From: Klebsiella variicola
GTDB lineage: Bacteria > Pseudomonadota > Gammaproteobacteria > Enterobacterales > Enterobacteriaceae
Assembly (NCBI RefSeq): GCF_000828055.2
Contig: NZ_CP010523.2
Coordinates: 3,224,001 to 3,288,000 of the forward strand
DNA: 64,000 bases
Direction: 5' to 3'
Positions within the stretch are counted from its first letter, which is position 1; each line of letters opens with the position of its first letter. Of this stretch, positions 1 to 8,503 are shown piece after piece. The notes beneath the pieces are model-generated. The model worked only from the letters and a program-made list of their open reading frames with translations. It had not been told where the DNA came from and made no database searches. A program made the translations under genes and the position numbers.

Positions 1-505
1 CTTCTTTGCCTTCTATAAGCTTTACGATATCTACGCCGCCACCACCGCGCTGATCGTCGCGACCGCTATCGTGCTGATCTACAGCTGGGTACGCTACCGT
101 AAAGTCGAAAAAATGGCGCTGATCACCTTTGTGCTGGTGGCCGTCTTCGGCGGGTTAACTCTCTTCTTCCACAATGATGAGTTTATTAAATGGAAGGTGA
201 CGGTGATCTATGCCCTGTTCGCTGGCGCGCTGCTGTTCAGCCAGTGGGTGATGAAAAAGCCGTTGATCCAGCGCATGCTGGGCAAAGAGCTGGCCCTGCC
301 GCAGCAGGTCTGGTCGCGGCTTAACCTGGCCTGGGCGGTGTTCTTTATCCTTTGCGGGCTGGCCAATATCTATATCGCCTTCTGGCTGCCGCAGAATATC
401 TGGGTGAACTTCAAGGTCTTTGGCTTAACCGCCCTCACGCTGGTCTTTACCCTGCTGAGCGGGATCTACATCTACCGCCATATGCCGCAGGACGACCACC
501 ACTAA
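1..505 (+). CDS. yciB: YciB/IspZ-family inner membrane protein (5' end outside window)
   Basis: This is the C-terminal 167 codons of YciB, a small polytopic inner-membrane protein tied to envelope synthesis and septum formation in E. coli. Reading frame 2 is open from the first bases ([12 protein letters not shown]...) and ends at TAA 503-505 with HMPQDDHH. The E. coli protein has 179 residues, so only about 12 N-terminal residues lie before the window. Hydrophobic stretches separated by short charged loops are visible along the whole length, for example around [18 protein letters not shown] and the final [17 protein letters not shown]. In E. coli it lies next to yciA; here a receptor gene separates the two. 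Confidence 0.96.
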   Translation, partial: FFAFYKLYDIYAATTALIVATAIVLIYSWVRYRKVEKMALITFVLVAVFGGLTLFFHNDEFIKWKVTVIYALFAGALLFSQWVMKKPLIQRMLGKELALPQQVWSRLNLAWAVFFILCGLANIYIAFWLPQNIWVNFKVFGLTALTLVFTLLSGIYIYRHMPQDDHH

Positions 506-712
506 CGCCTCCGCCGGCGCGCCATCGCGCGCCGCGCTCGCCCCCTATAATCTCACTGCGCTGGCAAACATTCCCTGCAGCCACACAACCTCAGCGCATA
601 CGCTGACAACTTTCCGGTCACACTGTGCAGGCTCTCTTCACGATTTCTCTCAACTGCATAAAAAGTTGCGGTAATTGTGAGGATTTTATGGAGATTCATC
701 TCGTTACATTGT

Positions 713-731
713 AATGATAATGGTTATCATT
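713..731 (+). promoter_or_regulatory. Fur box for the siderophore receptor gene
   Basis: The 19-bp sequence AATGATAATGGTTATCATT is an inverted repeat (AATGATAA / TTATCATT around TGG) and closely matches the Fur consensus GATAATGATAATCATTATC. It ends 45 bp before the receptor start codon, where it would overlap or follow the promoter. Iron-loaded Fur would repress the gene, which fits a ferric-siderophore receptor. Confidence 0.85.
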
Positions 732-776
732 AATATTCTCGATCTCATTTTGCATTACTTTAAAAAGGATATTTAC

Positions 777-2960
777 ATGAGATCGCCGCAATATTCTGTC
801 CCCACGACCCTGGCGCTGGTCATATCCAGTCTCCTCGCTCCTAACGCCTTTGCTGAAGAATCAGAACAAGATACCGAAACGATGATTGTGCGCAGTACGG
901 CGGAAGAGGTGCTTAAGCAACAGCCCGGGGTGTCGATTATCACGGCAGATGATATTGCTAAGCAGCCGCCGGTCAACGATCTCTCAGACATCATCCGTAA
1001 AATGCCCGGGGTGAACTTGACCGGCAACAGCGCCAGCGGCAGTCGGGGCAACAACCGCCAGATTGATATCCGCGGCATGGGGCCGGAGAACACCCTGATC
1101 CTGATAGATGGGGTACCGGTCACGTCACGTAACGCGGTTCGCTATAGCTGGCGCGGCGAACGCGATACCCGGGGCGACAGCAACTGGGTACCTGCAGAGA
1201 TGGTCGAAAGGATTGAAGTTCTCCGCGGTCCGGCAGCCGCGCGCTATGGTTCCGGCGCGGCGGGCGGAGTGGTCAATATCATTACCAAACGCCCGACCAA
1301 CAACTGGCACGGTTCGCTGTCTTTCTTTACCAACCAGCCGGAAAACAACAAGGAAGGCACGACCAATCGCGCTAACTTCAATCTCAGCGGCCCACTGGCC
1401 GGGGAAGCGCTGACGATGCGCCTGTATGGCAATATCAATAAAACGGAACCCGACGCCTGGGATATTAACCATGCGCAAAACGGCTCTTACGCTGCGGGGC
1501 GCGAAGGGGTACGCAATAAAGATATTAACGCCTTGCTGTCATGGAAAATGACCCCGCAACAGATCCTCGATTTCAGCTACGCCTATAGTCGCCAGGGGAA
1601 TATCTATGCTGGTGATACCCAGTACAGCAACGGCAATCTTAGCCCGAACGGGCTGGTGGACTCCCTGTACGGCCACGAAACTAATCGCCTCTATCGCCAG
1701 TCCTGGGGACTGACCTACAACGGTCTATGGGATTGGGGCCAGTCCAAAGCCGGTGTTTACTACGAGAAAACCAACAATACCCGCCTGCAGGAAGGCTCCA
1801 CCGGCCGCGTCGAGGGCATGATCAACAGTGAGGATTATGCCACCAGCCGTCTGGAATCCTGGCGTACTACCTCGGAATTCAATGTGCCTTTCTTCTGGCT
1901 GGCGGACCAGACGCTGACGCTGGGAATGGAATGGAACCATGATCAGCTCGACGACCCGGCATCAATGCAGGCCACTAACAGCAACGGCGAGACTATCCCT
2001 GGGACCTCGGGCGACCCTACGCAACGTAGTACCAAAAACAGCGCCACCCTCACCGGTATCTATCTGGAAGATAATATCGAAGCCGTGCCTGGCACCAACC
2101 TGATCCCCGGCATCCGCTTCGATTATCATAATCAGTTTGGCAGCAACTGGAGCCCAAGCCTCAATCTGTCTCAGGCGCTGAGCGATATGTTCACGCTGAA
2201 GGCCGGTATCGCGCGCGTGTTTAAAGCGCCTAACCTCTATCAATCCAGTGAAGGCTATTTGCTCTCCACCCGCGGCAACGGTTGTCCGAACACTATAGCT
2301 GAAGGCAGCTGCTATCTGCTGGGCAACCCTGACCTCGATCCGGAGATCAGTATTAACAAAGAGATCGGTATCGAATTCAACCTTAATGGTTACGCTGCCG
2401 GAGTCACCTGGTTTCGCAACGATTACAAAAACAAAATCGTCTCCGGAACAGAGGTACTGGGCTATACCTCCAGCGGCAATAATATTTTGCAGTGGCAGAA
2501 CGGCGGCAAAGCCGTGGTCGAGGGGCTGGAAGGAAATCTGCTGATCCCGGTGCTGAGAGATGTCCTCAGCTGGCGGACCAATGCCACCTGGATGCTCAAA
2601 TCTGAAAGTAAAGAGACTGGCAACCCGCTGTCGGTTATCCCGAAATATACCGTTAACACGATGCTCGACTGGCAGGTAAACGACGCCCTGTCTGCGAATG
2701 TGAACTGGACGCTTTATGGCCGTCAGAAGCCGCGTCAGTATGCGGAGATCCGCAACGAAACCGGGACCCTTGCCACCACCGAGGTTGGCGCCTATTCCAT
2801 CGTGGGTATTGGTACTCAGTATCAGCTAAACCGGGATATTCGCCTGAATGCCGGAATAAGTAATCTATTTGATAAACAACTGTATCGCGAAAACGCCGGC
2901 GCCTCGACCTACAATGAGCCTGGCCGCGCGTATTATGCCGGCGTTACCCTCTCCTTCTGA
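777..2960 (+). CDS. TonB-dependent ferric catecholate siderophore receptor (FepA/IroN family)
   Basis: Outer-membrane gated beta-barrel that takes up ferric catecholate siderophores with energy from TonB. I start it at ATG 777, after AAGGAT; the longer open frame from 714 begins inside the Fur box. A signal peptide (about 26 residues, ending NAFA) precedes EESEQ. A TonB-box-like ETMIV follows, then the plug domain (VSIITADDIAKQPPVNDLSDIIRKMPG region, IDIRGMGPENTLILIDG, RIEVLRGPAAARYGSGAAGGVVNIITK). The remainder is barrel, ending in the terminal aromatic YYAGVTLSF. At 727 residues it is the size of FepA/IroN. It is a single-gene unit with its own Fur box and terminator. Sequence alone does not separate a FepA paralogue from IroN, so I give no symbol. 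Confidence 0.92.
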   Translation: MRSPQYSVPTTLALVISSLLAPNAFAEESEQDTETMIVRSTAEEVLKQQPGVSIITADDIAKQPPVNDLSDIIRKMPGVNLTGNSASGSRGNNRQIDIRGMGPENTLILIDGVPVTSRNAVRYSWRGERDTRGDSNWVPAEMVERIEVLRGPAAARYGSGAAGGVVNIITKRPTNNWHGSLSFFTNQPENNKEGTTNRANFNLSGPLAGEALTMRLYGNINKTEPDAWDINHAQNGSYAAGREGVRNKDINALLSWKMTPQQILDFSYAYSRQGNIYAGDTQYSNGNLSPNGLVDSLYGHETNRLYRQSWGLTYNGLWDWGQSKAGVYYEKTNNTRLQEGSTGRVEGMINSEDYATSRLESWRTTSEFNVPFFWLADQTLTLGMEWNHDQLDDPASMQATNSNGETIPGTSGDPTQRSTKNSATLTGIYLEDNIEAVPGTNLIPGIRFDYHNQFGSNWSPSLNLSQALSDMFTLKAGIARVFKAPNLYQSSEGYLLSTRGNGCPNTIAEGSCYLLGNPDLDPEISINKEIGIEFNLNGYAAGVTWFRNDYKNKIVSGTEVLGYTSSGNNILQWQNGGKAVVEGLEGNLLIPVLRDVLSWRTNATWMLKSESKETGNPLSVIPKYTVNTMLDWQVNDALSANVNWTLYGRQKPRQYAEIRNETGTLATTEVGAYSIVGIGTQYQLNRDIRLNAGISNLFDKQLYRENAGASTYNEPGRAYYAGVTLSF

Positions 2961-2966
2961 AGTGCC

Positions 2967-2993
2967 GCGCCCGCCTCTGCGGGCGCTTTCCCC
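2967..2993 (+). terminator. Rho-independent terminator after the receptor gene
   Basis: An 8-bp stem GCGCCCGC / GCGGGCGC with loop CTCT begins 7 bp after the receptor stop codon and is followed by TTTCCCC. The T tract is short, so strength is uncertain. Confidence 0.6.
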
Positions 2994-3059
2994 TATTCTC
3001 TCCGCCCCGTTTTCATAGTAGCATCCCGCTGATCGTCTTTGACCACAACAGAGTAGAGC

Positions 3060-3458
3060 ATGACAACTACAGATCTTGCCCCGAAGGGCGAAATGGTTTT
3101 ACGCACCCTGGCGATGCCGGCGGATACCAATGCCAACGGGGATATTTTTGGCGGCTGGCTGATGTCGCAGATGGATATCGGGGGCGCCATCATGGCCAAA
3201 GAGATCGCTCAGGGTCGCGTGGTGACCGTGCGCGTGGATGGGATGACCTTTTTACGCCCGGTCGCCGTCGGCGACGTGGTGTGCTGCTACGCCCGCTGCG
3301 TGAAGCGCGGCAACACCTCAGTGACGATTAACATCGAAGTGTGGGTGAAAAAAGTCTCTTCTGAACCGATTGGCCAGCGCTATAAGGCGACGGAAGCGCT
3401 GTTTATCTACGTTGCCGTCGATAATCAGGGTAAACCGCGGGCTCTGCCGGCAGAATAA
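3060..3458 (+). CDS. yciA: Acyl-CoA thioesterase YciA
   Basis: Cytoplasmic hot-dog-fold thioesterase that hydrolyses a broad range of acyl-CoAs, thought to recycle CoA and supply acids for membrane work. The 132-residue length equals E. coli YciA. The family block is present near residues 19-40: MPADTNANGDIFGGWLMSQMD, with the catalytic Asp in the NANGDIFGGW segment. VVTVRVDGMTFLRPV and GDVVCCYARC follow as expected. In E. coli it is convergent with tonB; here the convergent neighbour is yniB and no tonB is present. The siderophore receptor lies upstream, separated by a hairpin. Confidence 0.96.
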   Translation: MTTTDLAPKGEMVLRTLAMPADTNANGDIFGGWLMSQMDIGGAIMAKEIAQGRVVTVRVDGMTFLRPVAVGDVVCCYARCVKRGNTSVTINIEVWVKKVSSEPIGQRYKATEALFIYVAVDNQGKPRALPAE

Positions 3459-3461
3459 TAT

Positions 3462-3483
3462 GGTGCCCGGCTAACCGGGCACC
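3462..3483. terminator. Bidirectional hairpin between yciA and yniB
   Basis: A perfect 9-bp stem GGTGCCCGG / CCGGGCACC with loop CTAA lies between two convergent genes, 3 bp after the yciA stop and 4 bp before the yniB stop. There is no strong T tract on either side. Confidence 0.55.
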
Positions 3484-3487
3484 TGGC

Positions 3488-4024
3488 TTACAGAAAGCCC
3501 AGCAGCGAGAAGAAGAAGTAGCCGATAATAATCACGATCACCGGCAGCACATACAGCGGGAAATATTGCACCAGGATGGTATGGCGCGGTACCACGATCC
3601 GCTCAGCGAGCTGCTCACGGGATAACCCTTCTGCGCCTTTGGCCTGCTCGAGGATCAGCTGATCCTCAATCCCCTCGCGAAGAAATTTCGCCTGCCTCGC
3701 CATCCGCGCGCCGGAGGCCTGCAGCGCCATGCCGACAAAAACCAGAATGAAGATGATCCAGAAGCCGATGTTCAGGCTGTGGTGGAAATCCGGCAGCGGC
3801 GAGTTGTACCAGAAAAAGTTCAGGAACGGCGTGTTAAAGCGCATCATCTCAATCATGACATGCGCAAAATCCATCATTACCGCGTCAATGCCGGGTTTCT
3901 TTTCACTGTGCTCATACATAAATTTGAGGACAGAAATCAGCGTCGACAGCACGGCGGGAATAAAGATGACCCATCCCAAAATGCGTTTGATAACCGCTAT
4001 GCGTCCAGCTTGTTGGTACGTCAT
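3488..4024 (-). CDS. yniB: YniB-family inner membrane protein
   Basis: Membrane protein of unknown function, 178 residues like E. coli YniB. Hydrophobic segments are visible near residues 15-35 (ILGWVIFIPAVLSTLISVL), 85-105 (IGFWIIFILVFVGMAL) and at the C-terminus (YVLPVIVIIIGYFFFSLLGFL). A basic stretch with LSREQLAERI sits before the last segment. It starts at ATG 4024 after AAGGGGAA. In E. coli it is divergent from hxpB, and the same arrangement holds here. With yciA on its other side, this is the point where E. coli gene order changes. Confidence 0.93.
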   Translation of the reverse strand: MTYQQAGRIAVIKRILGWVIFIPAVLSTLISVLKFMYEHSEKKPGIDAVMMDFAHVMIEMMRFNTPFLNFFWYNSPLPDFHHSLNIGFWIIFILVFVGMALQASGARMARQAKFLREGIEDQLILEQAKGAEGLSREQLAERIVVPRHTILVQYFPLYVLPVIVIIIGYFFFSLLGFL

Positions 4025-4212
4025 GAGTTCCCCTTGTTAAAGACGCGTTGGTGATTCGCCTGCCGCCTGTTGCGTGGCGCAGGCGCTCCTCGCTGACCCG
4101 AATGTGTCGGGTATAAGTCTATCTTCCACGGCGAATTTCGCCCAATAACGCGCGGTATGATATACCATGAATGCCGATTCGTTTATCTGATTACGCAACA
4201 GGAGAAGGACAT

Positions 4213-4881
4213 ATGTCAGCGAAGCGCCGCATTGAGGCCGCGATTTTTGATATGGACGGGTTGCTGATTGACTCTGAGCCGCTCTGGGATCAGGCGGAGG
4301 TCGAGGTCATGGAAAGCCTGGGGGTGGATACCCGCCGCCGCGATGAACTGCCCGACCTGCTTGGTCTGCGAATCGACCTTGTGGTGGATCTGTGGTATGC
4401 CCAGCAGCCGTGGCACGGCGTCGATCGCGCAGAAGCCACCGCGCGCATTATCCGCCGGGCCATCGAGCTGGTGGAAGCCTCACGCCCGCTGCTACCGGGC
4501 GTACGCGAGGCGGTGGCCCTGTGTAAAGCGCAGGGCTTGAAGGTGGGCCTGGCCTCGGCCTCGCCGCTGGTGATGCTGGAGAAAGTGCTCAACATGTTCG
4601 AACTGCGCGACCAGTTTGATGCGCTCGCCTCCGCGGAACATCTGCCCTGGAGCAAACCGCACCCGCAGGTATACCTCAACTGCGCCGCTGCCCTGGGAGT
4701 CGACCCGCAGCGCTGCGTCGCGCTGGAGGATTCGGTCAACGGCATGATCGCCAGCAAAGCCGCGCGCATGCGCGCTATCGTGGTACCGGAAGCGGAGAAC
4801 AGCCGCGACCCGCGCTTCGTGCTGGCGGACGTCAAGCTCCCGTCACTGCAGGCCCTGACTGCCGAAGCCCTGCTCGGGTAA
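4213..4881 (+). CDS. hxpB: Hexitol-phosphate / sugar-phosphate phosphatase (HAD family)
   Basis: HAD-like phosphatase (YniC), active in E. coli on 2-deoxyglucose-6-phosphate and related sugar phosphates. Motif I is AAIFDMDGLLIDSE (Asp13 nucleophile, Asp15). Motif II is GLASASP, the motif III Lys is in SKPHPQVYL, and motif IV is ALEDSVNGMIAS. I start it at ATG 4213 behind AGGAGAAGGAC. This gives 222 residues, as in E. coli; the in-frame ATG at 4171 would add 14 residues with no match. It is a cytoplasmic enzyme in its own unit, divergent from yniB. Confidence 0.95.
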   Translation: MSAKRRIEAAIFDMDGLLIDSEPLWDQAEVEVMESLGVDTRRRDELPDLLGLRIDLVVDLWYAQQPWHGVDRAEATARIIRRAIELVEASRPLLPGVREAVALCKAQGLKVGLASASPLVMLEKVLNMFELRDQFDALASAEHLPWSKPHPQVYLNCAAALGVDPQRCVALEDSVNGMIASKAARMRAIVVPEAENSRDPRFVLADVKLPSLQALTAEALLG

Positions 4882-4927
4882 GGACGCTGGCGGGTGACGC
4901 GATCGCTGTCACGCCGCCGGCAATAAA

Positions 4928-4946
4928 ATCAAAACATCGTTTCATT
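4928..4946 (+). promoter_or_regulatory. KdgR-like operator upstream of kduD
   Basis: ATCAAAACATCGTTTCATT matches the published KdgR consensus AATRAAAYRYYRTTTYATT (recalled from memory) at 17 of 19 positions, with both half-sites AAAACA / TGTTTC-like. It lies about 85 bp before the kduD start. KdgR is the repressor of pectin and uronate breakdown genes, and kduD is a classic target. Confidence 0.7.
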
Positions 4947-5030
4947 TTTATTGTAATTTTGTTTTCCTGCCTCTATGCTGGTCACAGGTGGCGTCATCGT
5001 ACGCCTGAAGATCAGCTGACAGAGGTGAAT

Positions 5031-5792
5031 ATGGTAATGAACGCCTTCGACCTGACGGGTAAGGTCGCCATCGTGACCGGTTGCGATACCGGACTGGGAC
5101 AGGGAATGACGCTGGGCCTGGCGCAGGCCGGGTGCGATATCGTCGGCATCAACCGTAAAATTCCCCATGACACGGCAGCACAGGTTCAGGCGCTGGGTCG
5201 CCGCTTTCATGCCATTCAGGCGGATCTCAGCCTTCAGGATGAGATGAGCGTGCTGGTCGACCAGGCGGTCGCGGCGATGGGTCGGGTCGATATTCTGGTC
5301 AATAACGCCGGGATTATCCGCCGCCATGATGCCCTGACCTTCACGGAAAGCGACTGGGACGCGGTGATCGATCTGAATCTAAAAGCGGTTTTCTTTCTCA
5401 GCCAGGCGGTCGCCAGGCAGTTCATTCGCCAGGGCGATGGCGGCAAAATCATTAACATCGCCTCGATGCTCTCGTTTCAGGGTGGGATCCGCGTCCCCTC
5501 CTACACCGCCTCGAAAAGCGGCGTGCTGGGTTTGACCCGTCTGCTGGCCAACGAATGGGCCGGCCAACGCATCAACGTCAACGCCATTGCGCCAGGATAT
5601 ATGGCCACCAATAACACCCAGGCGCTGCGCGAAGATGAAGAACGTAACCAGGCGATCCTCGAGCGCATTCCCGCCGGTCGCTGGGGAGAACCCAAAGACC
5701 TGCAGGGGCCGGTGGTGTTTCTCGCCTCGGCCGCCGCCGACTATATTAACGGCTATACCCTGGCCGTCGATGGCGGATGGCTGGCACGCTGA
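5031..5792 (+). CDS. kduD: 2-dehydro-3-deoxy-D-gluconate 5-dehydrogenase (KduD-type SDR)
   Basis: NAD-dependent short-chain dehydrogenase that converts 3-deoxy-hexosulosonate-type intermediates to 2-keto-3-deoxygluconate in pectin/uronate breakdown. ATG 5031 follows AGAGGTGAAT and gives 253 residues, exactly the E. coli KduD length. It shows TGCDTGLG (16-23) for NAD binding, NNAG, the catalytic Ser in SMLSFQGG, and Tyr158/Lys162 in SYTASKSG; the C-terminus DGGWLAR also matches. Identity to KduD is high across the central third. The usual partner kduI is not adjacent, so this is an orphan copy inserted between hxpB and ydjM. The KdgR-like box upstream supports the assignment. Confidence 0.9.
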   Translation: MVMNAFDLTGKVAIVTGCDTGLGQGMTLGLAQAGCDIVGINRKIPHDTAAQVQALGRRFHAIQADLSLQDEMSVLVDQAVAAMGRVDILVNNAGIIRRHDALTFTESDWDAVIDLNLKAVFFLSQAVARQFIRQGDGGKIINIASMLSFQGGIRVPSYTASKSGVLGLTRLLANEWAGQRINVNAIAPGYMATNNTQALREDEERNQAILERIPAGRWGEPKDLQGPVVFLASAAADYINGYTLAVDGGWLAR

Positions 5793-5849
5793 GAATTTGT
5801 GACAAAGAGTTACACCGTCACCTCTTCCGTACACTGTATAAAAACCCTA

Positions 5850-5869
5850 TACTGTATGAATCGACAGTT
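5850..5869 (+). promoter_or_regulatory. LexA (SOS) box of ydjM
   Basis: TACTGTATGAATCGACAGTT has the required CTG-N10-CAG core and flanking T/A positions of the SOS box. It ends 14 bp before the ydjM start codon. ydjM belongs to the LexA regulon in E. coli. Confidence 0.88.
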
Positions 5870-5883
5870 TAGGGTGTGTTATC

Positions 5884-6474
5884 ATGACGGCGGAAGGCCA
5901 TCTCTTCTTTTCAATCGCCTGCGCAGTATTTGCCAAAAACGCAGAGTTAACGCCGGTGCTGGCGCAGGGCGACTGGTGGCATATTGTGCCCTCTGCGGTA
6001 TTGACCTGCCTGCTGCCGGACATCGATCACCCTAAGTCATTTCTCGGCCAACGACTGAGCTGGATCTCAAAGCCCGTGGCGCGGGCCTTTGGCCACCGCG
6101 GCTTCACCCATAGCCTGCTGGCCGTCTTTGGCGCGCTGACGCTATTCTACCTCAAGGTGCCTGACAGCTGGATTGTCCCGGCGGACGCCCTCCAGGGCCT
6201 GGTGCTGGGCTATCTCAGCCACATCCTCGCCGATATGCTCACCCCCGCCGGGGTGCCGCTGCTGTGGCCCTGCCGCTGGCGCTTCCGGCTGCCGATCCTC
6301 GCGCCGCGCAAGGGTAACCAACTGGAGCGCGCTTTATGCATGGCGCTGTTCGTCTATGCCGTCTGGATGCCGCAGACGCTGGCGGACAACAGCGCAATAC
6401 GCTGGTCTTCCGGAGTGATCAATTCCCTGCAAATCACCTTCAATCGCTTCATTAGTCATCAGAGTGGCCGATAA
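5884..6474 (+). CDS. ydjM: YdjM-family membrane-bound metal-dependent hydrolase, SOS-induced
   Basis: Inner-membrane protein of the YdjM family (predicted metal-dependent hydrolase) whose expression is induced by DNA damage in E. coli; its reaction is not known. The 196-residue sequence carries the conserved His/Asp blocks of the family: MTAEGHLFFS at the start, PDIDHPKS (about 45-52), GHRGFTHS (about 69-76) and SHILADMLTPAGVPLLWP (about 114-131). Several membrane segments surround them. The start ATG 5884 sits directly downstream of a LexA box, which leaves little room for another start. Confidence 0.93.
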   Translation: MTAEGHLFFSIACAVFAKNAELTPVLAQGDWWHIVPSAVLTCLLPDIDHPKSFLGQRLSWISKPVARAFGHRGFTHSLLAVFGALTLFYLKVPDSWIVPADALQGLVLGYLSHILADMLTPAGVPLLWPCRWRFRLPILAPRKGNQLERALCMALFVYAVWMPQTLADNSAIRWSSGVINSLQITFNRFISHQSGR

Positions 6475-6609
6475 ACCGCCGGAAAACACCATTTGGTTAT
6501 AACCCATTCCATTTGAATATAAGTCCTTGATAACGCCTTCTGCTAACCTTGCCGTCATAAGAGCTGGTTATCCACCAGCCCAGGTTATAAAAATATCAGG
6601 AGAACGGGG

Positions 6610-8001
6610 ATGAACTTTCCATTAATAGCGAACGTAGTCGTGTTCGCCGTATTACTGTTTGCGCTGGGGCAAACTCGCCATAAACAGTGGAGCCTGGCCA
6701 GGAAAGTGCTGGTTGGTCTGGCCATTGGTGTGGTCTTTGGTCTGGCGCTGCAGCTGATCTACGGGTCTGACAGCCAGGTGCTGAAGGATTCCATCCAGTG
6801 GTTCAATATCGTCGGTAATGGCTATGTCCAGCTGCTGCAAATGATTGTGATGCCGCTGGTCTTCGCCTCGATCCTGAGCGCGGTGGCCAGGCTGCATAAT
6901 GCCTCTCAGCTGGGAAAAATCAGCTTCCTGAGCATCGGCACTCTGCTGTTCACCACGCTTATCGCTGCGCTGGTTGGCGTGCTGGTGACCAATATGTTCG
7001 GCCTCACCGCCGAGGGTCTGGTTCAGGGCAGCGCAGAAACAGCCCGTCTGAACGCCATCCAGAGCAACTATGTGGGAAAAGTGGCCGATCTCAGCGTACC
7101 GCAGCTGATCCTTTCCTTTGTGCCGAAGAACCCATTTGCTGACCTGACCGGGGCTAACCCGACCTCCATCATCAGTATCGTCATTTTCTCGGCATTCCTC
7201 GGCGTGGCAGCGCTTAAGCTGCTGAAAGAGGATGTGGAAAAAGGCCAGCGCGTGCTGACGGCCATCGATACCCTGCAGGGCTGGGTGATGAAGCTGGTTC
7301 GTCTGGTGATGCAGCTGACCCCTTACGGCGTACTGGCCCTGATGACCAAAGTGGTTGCCGGGTCGAATCTGCAGGACATCATCAAACTTGGCGGCTTCGT
7401 GGTAGCTTCGTACATTGCGCTGGGCATTATGTTTGTCGTCCACGGCCTGCTGCTGGCGATTAACGGCATCAGCCCGCTGAAGTACTTCCGTAAAGTCTGG
7501 CCGGTGATCACCTTCGCCTTCACCAGCCGCTCCAGCGCCGCGTCGATTCCGCTGAACGTGGAAGCGCAGACCCGACGCCTGGGCGTACCGGAGTCAATTG
7601 CCAGCTTCTCCGCCTCCTTTGGCGCCACCATCGGTCAGAACGGCTGCGCCGGTATCTACCCGGCCATGCTGGCAGTCATGGTCGCGCCGACCGTGGGCAT
7701 TAACCCGCTGGATCCGATGTGGATTGCCACCCTCGTGGGCATCGTCACCGTCAGCTCGGCGGGCGTCGCCGGGGTGGGCGGCGGGGCCACCTTCGCCGCG
7801 CTAATCGTTCTGCCGGCGATGGGCCTGCCGGTGACCCTGGTAGCGCTGCTGATCTCCGTCGAACCGCTGATCGACATGGGGCGTACCGCGCTGAACGTTA
7901 ACGGCTCAATGACCGCCGGGACCCTGACCAGCCAGTGGCTGCGCCAGACCGACAAGTCGATTTTCGATAGCGAAGAAGAGGCCGAGCTGGCGCATCGCTA
8001 A
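6610..8001 (+). CDS. tcyP: L-cystine:cation symporter TcyP (YdjN)
   Basis: Inner-membrane symporter of the dicarboxylate/amino acid:cation symporter family that imports L-cystine (and selenocystine), giving the cell sulphur. The 463-residue length fits E. coli TcyP. The sequence is hydrophobic throughout, with the family hairpin and transport motifs: [16 protein letters not shown] (serine-rich hairpin), [20 protein letters not shown], and [22 protein letters not shown] with the substrate/cation site. In E. coli it is controlled by CysB; the AT-rich region 6490-6560 upstream would be the place for such a site but I do not see a definite box. A strong terminator follows. Confidence 0.96.
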   Translation: MNFPLIANVVVFAVLLFALGQTRHKQWSLARKVLVGLAIGVVFGLALQLIYGSDSQVLKDSIQWFNIVGNGYVQLLQMIVMPLVFASILSAVARLHNASQLGKISFLSIGTLLFTTLIAALVGVLVTNMFGLTAEGLVQGSAETARLNAIQSNYVGKVADLSVPQLILSFVPKNPFADLTGANPTSIISIVIFSAFLGVAALKLLKEDVEKGQRVLTAIDTLQGWVMKLVRLVMQLTPYGVLALMTKVVAGSNLQDIIKLGGFVVASYIALGIMFVVHGLLLAINGISPLKYFRKVWPVITFAFTSRSSAASIPLNVEAQTRRLGVPESIASFSASFGATIGQNGCAGIYPAMLAVMVAPTVGINPLDPMWIATLVGIVTVSSAGVAGVGGGATFAALIVLPAMGLPVTLVALLISVEPLIDMGRTALNVNGSMTAGTLTSQWLRQTDKSIFDSEEEAELAHR

Positions 8002-8012
8002 ACGGTAAGCAC

Positions 8013-8044
8013 AAAAAAACCGCTGATTATCAGCGGTTTTTTTA
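8013..8044 (+). terminator. Rho-independent terminator after tcyP
   Basis: An A-rich left side, the stem CCGCTGA / TCAGCGG with a TTA loop, and a run of seven T's form a strong terminator. The A run makes it usable from the minus strand (cedA) as well, since the two genes are convergent. Confidence 0.93.
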
Positions 8045-8058
8045 TTTCTGCAGCAGAC

Positions 8059-8298
8059 TCAGGCTTCAATCTCACCTTCCTGACGCACCTGGTTAGCCCA
8101 GCGCTGGGCCGACTCCGGCACGCTGAACGCTGGCGAGCGGCGAAAATGCTCCCCCATCAGCAGAAAGGCGACATACTTCCCGCGCAAAATCCAGACATCG
8201 CGAAAATGGTCCATTTTCACGGCATGTTCCGGAGGCGCAGGCTCCACGCGCGGCACGTAGCTAATGACAGGGCGATTTTGTTGGCGCAATGGTTTCAT
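8059..8298 (-). CDS. cedA: Cell division activator CedA
   Basis: Small cytoplasmic protein that in E. coli binds DNA and RNA polymerase and counteracts the division block of dnaAcos overreplication. I start it at ATG 8298 (MKPLRQQNRPVISYVPR), giving 79 residues against 80 in E. coli. An open frame runs 31 codons further upstream but that part has no match and no ribosome site. Conserved blocks are EPAPPEHAVKMDHFRDVWILRGKYVAFLLMGE (positions about 14-45) and SPAFSVPESAQRWANQVRQEGE. Its position next to katE is as in E. coli. Confidence 0.92.
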   Translation of the reverse strand: MKPLRQQNRPVISYVPRVEPAPPEHAVKMDHFRDVWILRGKYVAFLLMGEHFRRSPAFSVPESAQRWANQVRQEGEIEA

Positions 8299-8503
8299 AA
8301 CAAATGGATTCACTAAACAGAGCGGGAAACAGAAACCTCTATCATAGCCGATTGTGGGCCCGTTCGTCGCCCCCCTGCCGCCGATGCGCATTTTAGGATA
8401 ACTCCCTGCCCCTGCGCCGAGCGCAGGCAGCGTAATGTTCTATAGTTAGAAGGGTTTTGGTTTATCAACGACCACTTTTAGCAATGAAAGCAGGAGACGA
8501 GTA

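Noticed and set aside
714-776. In-frame start 21 codons upstream of the receptor start
   Set aside because: It begins inside the Fur box; ATG 777 has a ribosome site and begins a proper signal peptide.
5831-5850. Second LexA box upstream of ydjM, as in E. coli
   Set aside because: ACACTGTATAAAAACCCTAT has a left half-site, but the right half is CTA instead of CAG.
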